Origin: Planktothricoides raciborskii GIHE-MW2
Lineage (GTDB): Bacteria; Cyanobacteriota; Cyanobacteriia; Cyanobacteriales; Laspinemataceae
Direction: 5' to 3'
Length of the DNA: 64,000 nucleotides
NCBI RefSeq assembly: GCF_040564635.1
Contig: NZ_CP159837.1
Span: 4,203,001 to 4,267,000 of the forward strand
Below the pieces are notes generated by a model that made no database searches, was not told the DNA's origin, and saw only the letters and a list, made by a program, of their open reading frames with translations. The position numbers were made by a program, and so were the translations under genes. Numbering within the stretch: the first letter of the stretch is position 1; every line of letters starts with the position of its first letter. Below are positions 17,993-27,500 of this stretch, one piece after another.

Positions 17993-18391
17993 ATGTATCC
18001 TTGGCCTAGTTTAGTCACGGTTCTGGCTTTATTAATGTACTTTGTGGTGACAATCAATGTGGGCAGAGCCAGAGCCAAGTATGGGGTAAAACCACCGGCT
18101 ATGTCTGGAAATCCAGAGTTTGAGTGCGTAGTCAGAGTACAGCAAAATACCCTGGAACAATTGATTATATTTTTACCCGCTTTGTGGATATTTTCTCTGT
18201 TTATTAACGAGATTTGGGCCGCATCCGTTGGGGCAGTTTGGATTCTTGGCCGAATTTTGTATGCTTGGGGTTATTATCAAGCCCCGGAAAAACGCTTTGT
18301 GGGTTTCGGCATGGCTTCCCTGGCTACAATGGCGTTGCTGGGCGGGTCTTTGTTCGGAACGGTGATGACTGCGGTGTCCAGTTTTCAATAA
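17993..18391 (+). CDS. MAPEG-family membrane protein (glutathione S-transferase-like)
   Basis: The 132-residue integral membrane protein has about four hydrophobic helices. The family motifs FECVVRVQQNTLEQL and GRILYAWGYY are typical of the microsomal glutathione S-transferase 3-like branch. Such proteins conjugate glutathione to lipophilic or peroxidised substrates at the membrane. GGAGA lies about 7 bases before the ATG. A heptamer array starts directly at the stop codon. Confidence 0.85.
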   Translation: MYPWPSLVTVLALLMYFVVTINVGRARAKYGVKPPAMSGNPEFECVVRVQQNTLEQLIIFLPALWIFSLFINEIWAASVGAVWILGRILYAWGYYQAPEKRFVGFGMASLATMALLGGSLFGTVMTAVSSFQ

Positions 18392-18500
18392 TTAGTTGTT
18401 TGTTGTTTGTTGTTTGTTGTTTGTTGTTTGTTGTTTGTTGTTTGTTGTTTGTTGTTTGTTGTTTGTTGTTTGTTGTTTGTTGCTGGTTGTTGGGTAGGGA
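18392..18500. repeat. Heptamer array TTGTTTG, about 12 perfect copies
   Basis: Consecutive perfect TTGTTTG units run from about 18394 to 18480, followed by degenerate units. This is a classic cyanobacterial short tandemly repeated repetitive (STRR) heptamer. It starts at the MAPEG stop codon. A weak complementary A/C-rich patch follows at 18580-18606. Confidence 0.9.
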
Positions 18501-18626
18501 TTCTTTGGTTATTTGTTGTTGGTCAGGAAAAATTGGTAATTATTGATTGGTAATGATTAATTTATCTTTGGTAGTTACTGGCTAACCAATAATAAATAAC
18601 CAATAACACATAATATCAAATTACGA

Positions 18627-18764
18627 ATGATAAAACACATGAACCAATATTTTTTGTCAAAATTGCGATCGCTTTTAAGTATCAGTCTGTTTATTTTTCT
18701 GGTAAGTTTTATTGGCTATTCTTCTTGGCAGTTGTTGAATGCGCTGATTGGGAAATTTTCCTAA
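18627..18764 (+). CDS. Possible 45-residue single-pass membrane protein
   Basis: ATG at 18627 opens a frame encoding MIKHMNQYFLSKLRSLLSIS, then a hydrophobic helix (about 18-33) and a short polar tail to a TAA at 18762-18764. A basic N-terminus before a single membrane helix suits a real small membrane protein. Against it, no ribosome binding site is seen and the gene lies in a repeat-rich spacer. I do not recognise a family. Confidence 0.35.
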   Translation: MIKHMNQYFLSKLRSLLSISLFIFLVSFIGYSSWQLLNALIGKFS

Positions 18765-18808
18765 AAGTTGTTTTTTCTAGGGGTTATTGTTCTAATTACA
18801 GAGGTTTT

Positions 18809-18835
18809 GTGGATTCCCGCCTGCGCGGGAATGAC
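18809..18835. repeat. REP-type palindrome ATTCCCGCCTGCGCGGGAAT
   Basis: A copy of the widespread ATTCCCGC...GCGGGAAT element, followed by GACA. Other copies lie at 27197, 27308, 27419 (inside a gene), 29564 and 51218, with a decayed copy at 60853. Confidence 0.8.
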
Positions 18836-18953
18836 AGTTTTTTTTGTCCTTCATAACTCTGACAATTGCTATAAAATTTGCCCGTAATTTCCGTCCCGAA
18901 TCTTGATAGAATCAAAAAGTCAATCTCTGCCAGTAATGTAAGGAAAGTAAAGT

Positions 18954-19238
18954 ATGGCCGATCCGATTACCAAAACCGTGAGCGATCGCATATGCAAACA
19001 CATGAACGAAGACCATGCTGATGCAGTTTTAATCTACGCTCAAGCCTTTGGCAACTTACCCGCCGCCACCGCAGCCACCATGAATTCTATTGTACCGGAA
19101 AGCATGGACTTAGTGGCTGAAGTCAACGGAGAAACTGTGCCAATTCAAATTAAATTCGATCATGTCCTCCAAGACTCGGAAGACGCGCATCAAACCTTAA
19201 TTGCCATGATTAGACAAGCGCGTCAACAGGCAAAATAG
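18954..19238 (+). CDS. dri1: DUF2470 protein, Dri1-like haem-binding regulator
   Basis: The 94-residue stand-alone DUF2470 domain carries the MNEDHADAV signature. Small cyanobacterial DUF2470 proteins of this size include Synechocystis Dri1 (Ssr1698), which, as I recall it, binds haem and affects succinate dehydrogenase. His21, His79 and Arg90 fall at the positions I remember as relevant to haem binding there, which supports orthology; this is from memory and not searched. AAGG lies upstream of the ATG. A foldback heptamer spacer follows. Confidence 0.75.
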   Translation: MADPITKTVSDRICKHMNEDHADAVLIYAQAFGNLPAATAATMNSIVPESMDLVAEVNGETVPIQIKFDHVLQDSEDAHQTLIAMIRQARQQAK

Positions 19239-19386
19239 TTGGTTGTTGGTTGTTGGTTGTTGGTTGTTGATTGTTGATTGTTGATTGTTGTTTGTTTTTA
19301 CTGTTGGCCCTTTACGAACAACTAACAACCAACTAACAACCACCAACCAACAACTAACAACCAACAACCAACAACCAACAAATCAA
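19239..19386. repeat. Foldback heptamer spacer after the DUF2470 gene
   Basis: TTGGTTG units at 19239-19290 are followed by AACAACTAACAACCAACAACC-like units at about 19315-19382. The arms are complementary. The spacer separates convergent genes, as at 12982-13140. Confidence 0.8.
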
Positions 19387-20625
<1,239 letters not shown>

Positions 20626-20823
20626 GGTCTTGTTTTAAGTAAATGAACTCAGTGTAATCGTGTATTAATCGTGTAGGTTGGGTCCACCGTCCACAAAACC
20701 CAACCCACAATTTTAAGTTTGCGCTTAGATCCCCGGCTTTTTGGCACAGCCGGAAACCTAAACTTGTTACTTAGCCTAACCGCTCCTTACCGCAGCGGCA
20801 GATTTTAAACTTGTTAATTTAGC
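20626..20823. other. Short spacer with a direct repeat and a small hairpin
   Basis: It contains CCGGCT/AGCCGG arms at 20733-20753 and a direct repeat near 20759 and 20807 (TAAACTTGTTA followed by TTAGCCTA). It separates two minus-strand genes for exported proteins. Confidence 0.5.
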
Positions 20824-23466
20824 CTACAACCAATTTCCCACTAAAACAAAAGCCGCCCAGTAGTAGGGATGAGAAAATTCTGGATTTTGAATCATGGCTC
20901 GTTGTGCGGCACTGAGGGCTTCGGCTTTGGTTTGACGACGGCCTAATGTGAGATTTGTGGTGACGAGTTCTTGATAAAATTGACTCATTAGTTCGGCGGT
21001 GGCTTCGTCGCTGACATACCACAGGGATGCTAGGGTGCTGCGGGCTCCGGCGCGGACGGCAACTCCCGCGAGTCCTAGGGCAGCGCGTTTGTCTCCCACG
21101 GCGGTCTGACAAGCACTGAGAATGAGTAATTCAATGGTGGCTCCTTGGCGTTCTTCTAAGCGCAGGAGGTTGTCTAGTTCGTTGGCGTTGATGCGATCGT
21201 CCCAGGTGAGGACAAAGGTGTCTTCGGCGTTGGAGGAAAATTCCCCATGAGTGCCGAGGTGAACGATGGGAAATTCAACTTCCTGGAAGATGGTTCTAAA
21301 ATTCGGTTCGGTGAAGGATTCATTCAGGAGTTTATTGGTGTTGATTTTTTGCTCGATCCGGTCAAATTCGATCGCCACTCCAGGCAGGGCTGGGAAGCCT
21401 TGGCGGGCTTCGGTGAGTCCGGCAGTGAGGGCTTGGAGTTCTTCTTGGGCAATGGGTTGGGGGGGAAGGAGTTGTAGACCCGGAGTCAGACCAATGTTGT
21501 ATTTTTCCGTGAGATATTTTTCTCCGTCATAAAGGGCGGAGATCGGGCTGCTACGCAAGGCGCCGTCTAAGACGAAGACTAGGGTTTTGATTTGGTTGGC
21601 GGCTAGGTCGGCTTCAAAGGGCCGAATTAACCAGTCATAGAGTTGCTGGGAGAAGGGGAGAAAGTAACGGACGCTGCGCCGTCGCCAAGGGGCGGTGAGG
21701 GCGTTCCGCATTTCTAGGAGGGTCTCTTCCACTTTTTCTTGGGCAACTGGGATGCTGTGACGGTGTAAGGGTTGTCCGGGAATGGTGACAATCACTTCTA
21801 GGCGATCGGGCAAAATAATCGGATAGAATACCGCAGCGGTTGGGTCTACTTGGTCAATTTGTACAGGTTTTGTATCTAAGCAAGCATCTTGAAAGAAGTT
21901 ATCAAGTTCGGCCAGTTGTAACGCTTCAATCGCTTCACGAGCAATGATTAAGTCAGCCTGTGTCACCTCTTGATTCGGGGCTAATAATAAGCTGACCATT
22001 TCTCGGTAAACAGGTTCAACGGTTTCTTGAAATGAGAATTGGGCGTCGGAACTCATGGCCACTAAATCGCCGCGCAAAGATTGCAAGGTTTTGACAGACG
22101 CTTGATAAGAGATGATCGCTTTTTCCCGTTCTCCTTGGGCGCGGAGAATTCGGCCTGTTTGCCATTGCCATTGATAGGCAATATCATCGGCATTAATGGC
22201 TTGAGCAATGAGCAAGGCTTCTCTGGTGGCGGTTCTGGCTTCTTCCCATTGCTCATTTTGTTCATATAAATGTCCCAAATATCCTAGGGCATAAGCTTCG
22301 CCTCTTTGATCCCCTAACTGCCGAGATTCTTGAACTGAGACGGCTAATAGTTCGGCAATTTCAGATAATTTAGTGATTTGTTCTTTATCAGTGATATTTT
22401 GATTATTTTTTAGATCGATTAGCTGCAATGCAAAATTAATTTGAGCATAATTTTTTTGTTGAGATTTTGGCAGTTTTTCTAAAGTATTTTTGATGTTATT
22501 CGTCAAATTAAATAGAGATTCATTAGGTTTTGTTTGGCGGATTAATACGCGCATTTCATTTAGCTGAGATTCTATAATCACTCTGGGGTTATCAGAGGTT
22601 TGAGTCGCTTCTTGATAAAATTTTAATGCGGCGTCATCATCGTGGTTGAATTCTGCGTTATTTCCCAGGCTGATTAGCACTCCAGCAATCATGTCTTGAT
22701 TGGATTTTTTTTTGGCGATCGCCAAACTTTGCTCTAATATTTTTGTGGATTCAGGTAATTTTCTCACTACTCTGAGCCCTTCGCCTAAACTTTGCAATGC
22801 TTGGGCTTTGACTAAGTTATCCGGTTCTTCGGCTAACACTTGTTCCATTGCGATTAAGTTTTCCAGGGCTGTGCGATAAAGTCCGAGCGATCGCAGGGCT
22901 TGGACTTGGGAAATTTTGGTGCGAATCGAATTTTGAATATCTCCAAGGCTGTCATACAGATTAACGGCTTTTTTCCAAGTTTCTTGGGCATCTTCTGCAT
23001 TTCCCGAATAGTATTCTAGTTTACCCTTCACCTCTAAGGCTTGAGCAAAAATTTGGATATATTCTCTATTGGCATTTAACTTAGGTGCTGCACAATTAAT
23101 ATTTTGACAAATAATTTCTAAGCTTTGCTGAACTGAGTTTTCGGCTTTAGTCAATTCCCCATTTTCTAGATAAACTAAGCTGAGATTACGGAGAATTCTG
23201 CTTTGGTTGAAATCGTCTTCTAATGCCGCATATTGATTGGCTAAATTTTCTAAAATTTGAATTGTTTGGTGGAAATTACCTTGTTGATATAAAGCTTCGG
23301 CTTGGGCTTCTCCTTCCAGTGAAGCGTTGAAAAAACTCTGAAAATTTTCTCTAAAATTTTCTCTAATCGAATTGTGCATCGATTCTCTGGCTACAGATTG
23401 ATGGATTCCTATGTTTAACCCTAAAGAAATGGTGGCCAACAAAATCCAAAGTGAAGTAGGTTTCAT
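20824..23466 (-). CDS. Secreted TPR-CHAT protein (caspase-like peptidase family)
   Basis: The 880-residue protein has a signal peptide (1-27, cleavage near QSVA-RE). Tetratricopeptide repeats fill roughly 50-480, and a C-terminal CHAT domain spans about 590-880. The caspase-like pair is present: His740 in LGTHGEF and Cys786 in LSACQTAVGD. The closing HPYYWAAFVLVG motif is typical. CHAT proteins belong to the caspase/separase clan; many cyanobacterial ones are exported and their substrates are unknown. The TPR part probably recruits a target. The SLH protein follows on the same strand. Confidence 0.88.
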   Translation of the reverse strand: MKPTSLWILLATISLGLNIGIHQSVARESMHNSIRENFRENFQSFFNASLEGEAQAEALYQQGNFHQTIQILENLANQYAALEDDFNQSRILRNLSLVYLENGELTKAENSVQQSLEIICQNINCAAPKLNANREYIQIFAQALEVKGKLEYYSGNAEDAQETWKKAVNLYDSLGDIQNSIRTKISQVQALRSLGLYRTALENLIAMEQVLAEEPDNLVKAQALQSLGEGLRVVRKLPESTKILEQSLAIAKKKSNQDMIAGVLISLGNNAEFNHDDDAALKFYQEATQTSDNPRVIIESQLNEMRVLIRQTKPNESLFNLTNNIKNTLEKLPKSQQKNYAQINFALQLIDLKNNQNITDKEQITKLSEIAELLAVSVQESRQLGDQRGEAYALGYLGHLYEQNEQWEEARTATREALLIAQAINADDIAYQWQWQTGRILRAQGEREKAIISYQASVKTLQSLRGDLVAMSSDAQFSFQETVEPVYREMVSLLLAPNQEVTQADLIIAREAIEALQLAELDNFFQDACLDTKPVQIDQVDPTAAVFYPIILPDRLEVIVTIPGQPLHRHSIPVAQEKVEETLLEMRNALTAPWRRRSVRYFLPFSQQLYDWLIRPFEADLAANQIKTLVFVLDGALRSSPISALYDGEKYLTEKYNIGLTPGLQLLPPQPIAQEELQALTAGLTEARQGFPALPGVAIEFDRIEQKINTNKLLNESFTEPNFRTIFQEVEFPIVHLGTHGEFSSNAEDTFVLTWDDRINANELDNLLRLEERQGATIELLILSACQTAVGDKRAALGLAGVAVRAGARSTLASLWYVSDEATAELMSQFYQELVTTNLTLGRRQTKAEALSAAQRAMIQNPEFSHPYYWAAFVLVGNWL

Positions 23467-23976
23467 ATTTTTCCTAAGATGATTTTTCTTCTTGTTTATG
23501 CTTAAGTTATTTGTAATTAATTTAGTTGTATCTTTCGCTTATGGGAAAACTCCCCGAATAATGAGTAGCCAGTAACAAATAACGAAATGCTGCTGATGAA
23601 GTAACATTTGTAGTTTAGCGTAAGCGTGAGAAAATCAGGAAGTTCTGCTTATAGAGTGGATAAATTAATTATTTGTTGTTTGTTGGTTGTTGGTTGTTGG
23701 GTAGGGATTCTTTGGTTGTTGTTTGTTACTTGTTACTCGTTATTCATTATTTCTTGTTTGTTATTTGTTTTTAGTTACTTGTTGTTGGTTATCTGTTGCT
23801 TGGTGTTTGTCTTGTTTAACTTATGACAAATGACCTGTAACCTATAACCAATAGCTGCCAACGAATGACAAATAGCAAACAACTAACAACTAACAACTAA
23901 CAACTAACAACCAAAGAATCCCTACCCAACAACCAACAACTAACAACTAACCACAAATATGGAGTAAATATCAGTC
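23467..23976. repeat. 510-bp foldback heptamer region upstream of the Nudix gene
   Basis: TTGTTTGTTGGTTGTTGG-type sequence at 23670-23815 is followed by complementary AACAACTAACAACTAACAACC-type sequence at 23877-23955. No gene is supported. It lies between divergent genes, unlike the other foldback spacers, which lie at gene ends. Confidence 0.7.
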
Positions 23977-24528
23977 ATGCAATTTAAGAATCGTCAAAAT
24001 TGGTGTATCGAACACGATGATAAAGTTTACTGGATTAGCCGCAGTGTAACGGTGTTGCCAGTGGTATTATTTGTGCTGTCTGGGGATGAAAGACAGCGCA
24101 TTTTTGTCCCTTTAGGCAAACGGGGGAAAGATTTACCCGATGAAGTGGGTAAGTGGGGTCTTCCTGGGGGCTATCTGGATTGGGATGAAACCGCAACGGA
24201 GGCGGTGATTCGAGAAACTTATGAAGAGTTGGGGCTAAATTTACTGGAAATTCGCGATCGCTGTGACAAGTTTCACGGGAGTTTTGATCACCCTTATTTG
24301 GTTAAAAGTCTCCCCAGAGGGAAACAAAATGTCACGCTTTTATTTGCCCTGATGTTTTGGGTGGATAGTTTACCGGAACTGTCACCGCAAGTTTCATCCG
24401 GGGAGGTGGAAGAGGTGAAATGGGTTGATTTAGCAACCGCCTTGCAAACTGATTTGGCTTTTCAACATCATATCGTGATTCGCGATTGTTTGCAAGAGCA
24501 ATTGGCGATAGATTTTGATGGATTTTGA
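23977..24528 (+). CDS. Nudix hydrolase
   Basis: It hydrolyses a nucleoside diphosphate linked to another moiety with divalent metal. The complete Nudix box runs from Gly65 to Leu87: G65, E71, R79-E80 and E83-E84-L-G86. The protein has 183 residues. The preceding [10 protein letters not shown] is typical of broad-range Nudix members, and the substrate is not predictable. A GGAG site is upstream. The last residues (AIDFDGF) and the stop codon are made of a 10-bp tandem repeat that continues into the spacer. Confidence 0.88.
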   Translation: MQFKNRQNWCIEHDDKVYWISRSVTVLPVVLFVLSGDERQRIFVPLGKRGKDLPDEVGKWGLPGGYLDWDETATEAVIRETYEELGLNLLEIRDRCDKFHGSFDHPYLVKSLPRGKQNVTLLFALMFWVDSLPELSPQVSSGEVEEVKWVDLATALQTDLAFQHHIVIRDCLQEQLAIDFDGF

Positions 24529-24557
24529 TGGATTTTGATGGATTTTGATGGATTTTT
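24511..24557. repeat. Tandem decamer across the Nudix stop codon
   Basis: The unit GATTTTGATG recurs four to five times. The first copies encode Asp-Phe-Asp-Gly, and a later copy supplies the TGA stop because 10 is not a multiple of 3. Changing the copy number would alter the C-terminus. Confidence 0.85.
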
Positions 24558-24580
24558 AATTTAATACAAGTAAAGGTTAA

Positions 24581-27500
24581 TTGTCTGTGGATTTTCAAAA
24601 AATTAGCGAACTGTTGAACCAAGGGCGATCGCAGCATGAAGCCGGACGACGGCAGGAAGCAATCCAATTTTATCGTCAGGTGCTTGACTGTCAACCGCAT
24701 AATTTGGAGGCGTTGAATAATTTGGCGATCGCCCTCAAACAAGAGAAACAATTTACCGAGGCGATCGCCTTGTTGCGACAAGCATTAACCATTGAACCAA
24801 ATGCCCCTTATCTCCATAACAATTTAGCCAATATTCTCTGGCAAGAGAATCAGCTAGAAGCCGCGAAAGCCCATTATCAACAAGCTTTAACCGCTAATCC
24901 CAATTATGCGGATGCTTGGTATGGGCTAGGTAATGTATTCGCCTCTTTAGGTGAACTAGATCGGGCGATTAACAGTTATCAACAAGCATTAAGCCGTAAT
25001 CCTAATTATCCCGAAACTTATAATAATTTAGGCAATGTGCTGCAAGCCCAAGGGAAGTTAAAAGAGGCATTAAATTGCTACAAAAAAACCCTAGAACTGA
25101 ATCCAAATCATCCGGGTGCAAGGTGGAATCAAGGGTTTACTTTATTATTAGCTGGTGACTTACAACGGGGTTTTACAGAGTATGAATGGCGCTGGCAAAT
25201 GCGGGGCGGCAATTTTCGTTCTCCCCGGAATTTTCCCCAACCCCTTTGGGATGGTTCAGACATATTGGGCAAAAGAATTTTATTACATTGTGAACAGGGA
25301 TTTGGGGATACAATCCAATTTGTTCGTTATGTGGATTTAGTCAAACAACGGGTAGGGGAATTCGGGCGAGTAATTTTAGAATGTCCTAAGCCTTTGTTCC
25401 GATTATGCGAATCGCTGCTGCGTTTGGATCAACTAATTCTTGAAGGTCATGCTTTACCAGAGTTTGATGTTTATGCTCCGTTGATGAGTTTGCCGCGAAT
25501 TTTGGGGACAACTCTGGCAACTATTCCCGCAGATATTCCTTATTTATATGCGGAAGATATACCCACCAGCTTCTATTTGTTCAAGAAGGAAGCAGCGGTG
25601 AGAGAAGTTCCGCTGAAAATTGGTATTGTTTGGGCGGGTAATCCTTTTTATCCAGGCGATCGCAGTCGTTATCGCGCCTGTTCGCCCCAGCATTTTTTGC
25701 AGTTATTGGATTATAAAATAGCGGCGAATCTTCCCATTCAGTTATATAGTTTGCAAAAGGAAGTCACCGAGGCAGAATTATCTCTTTTATCGGCTAATAA
25801 TATCCGAGATATTGGCAGTAAGTTGAAAGATTTTGCGGATACGGCAAATGCGATCGCGCCCTTAGATTTAGTGATTAGCGTCGATACAGCAGTGGCCCAT
25901 TTAGCTGGGGCAATGGGTAAACCTGTCTGGGTTTTATTGCCTTTTGCCCCAGACTGGAGATGGATGTTAAATCGTGTAGATAGCCCTTGGTATCCGTCAA
26001 TTATGCGGCTATTTCGCCAACCTAAACCGGGAGACTGGGAGGGGGTATTCGATCGAGTGAAATTGGCTTTAAAAGATTTAATTAATCCGACTGGTAAAGG
26101 CGAAGTATTTGGGCAAAAAATAGATAACTCACCAGCGGAAATTAATCGCCATAATGCTTCCCCTTTAAAAAGTTTGCATATTCCTGGTTTGTCTGCGGAT
26201 GAAACCGAAAGCGATCGCCTGCATAAACAAGGAGTAAGTGCTTATCAAGCGGGGAATTTATCAGAGGCGATCGCCTATTATAGCCAAGTGTTAGAAATTA
26301 ACCCGAATTATGCCAAAACCCATAATAATTTAGCTGTTGCTTTAAAACAGCAAGGAAATTTATTAGAAGCGATCGATCATTATCGTCAAGCGGTTAAATT
26401 TGGTAATGCCAGTGAATTACCCTTACCCACAATTTATCATAACCTAGCCGTAACTTTAGAAGAAATCTGCGAATTTGCTGAGGCGATTAGCGCATACCAA
26501 TCGGCAATTAATTTATCTCCAAATTTTGCCGAAGCCCATTATAATTTAGCCCGCTTATTAGAAAACGCTGGTCAGACAGAAGCGGCAATATGGCATTACC
26601 GAGAAGCCATCAAATATCAGCCCAACTTTGCCCAAGCTTATAGTAACTTAGGCAATATATTGAAAAATATTGACCAATTAGCGGAGGCAATTAACTGTTA
26701 TGAACAAGCCATAGCTATTAAGCCCGATTATGCCGAAGCCCATTGGAATTTAGGCATTAGTTTATTAATTACCGGAGACTTAAGATGGGGTTTTGCAGAG
26801 TATGAATGGCGGTGGGAAACCGCAGATTTTCCGCGCCGTTCTTTCCCGCAACCGCTTTGGGATGGCACCCCATTAAACGGCAAAACAATTCTATTATATA
26901 GTGAGCAAGGATTCGGCGATCAAATTCAATTTATCCGCTATGTTGCCTTAGTTGCCCAACAGGGAGGACGGATAATTGTTGAATGTCCGCAACCTTTAGC
27001 CCGCTTATTTGAAACGGTTCCTTGTGTCCAGCAAATTGTGATTAAAGGAGAACCTCTACCAGAATTTGATTGGCATTGTCCTTTAATGAGTTTACCTCAT
27101 ATTTTCGGCACTACCTTAGAAACAATTCCCACGCAAATTCCTTATTTATTTCCCCCGATCGTCATCCCCCTCTTTTTGCAGGAAGGGCTAACACCTGTCA
27201 TTCCCGCGAAGGCGGGAATCCAAGAAAGTCAGGGCGGCGAAGCATTCGCGGCTTTAAATTCCGAAGAAAGCAACAATTTTAATCGCGAATGCTTCGCCCC
27301 TACACCTGTCATTCCCGCGAAGGCGGGAATCCAAAAAAGTCAGGAGGGCGAAGCATTCGCGGCTTTAAATTCCGGAAAAACCAACAATTTTAACCGCGAA
27401 TGCTTCGCCCCTACACCTGTCATTCCCGCGAAGGCGGGAATCCAAAAAAGTCAGGAGGGCGAAGCATTCGCGGCTTTAAATTCCGAAGAAAGCAACAATT

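Noticed and set aside
24332-24781. 149-residue minus-strand frame across the Nudix/glycosyltransferase junction
   Set aside because: It overlaps two well-supported genes and the decamer repeat, which encodes [14 protein letters not shown]-like low-complexity sequence there.
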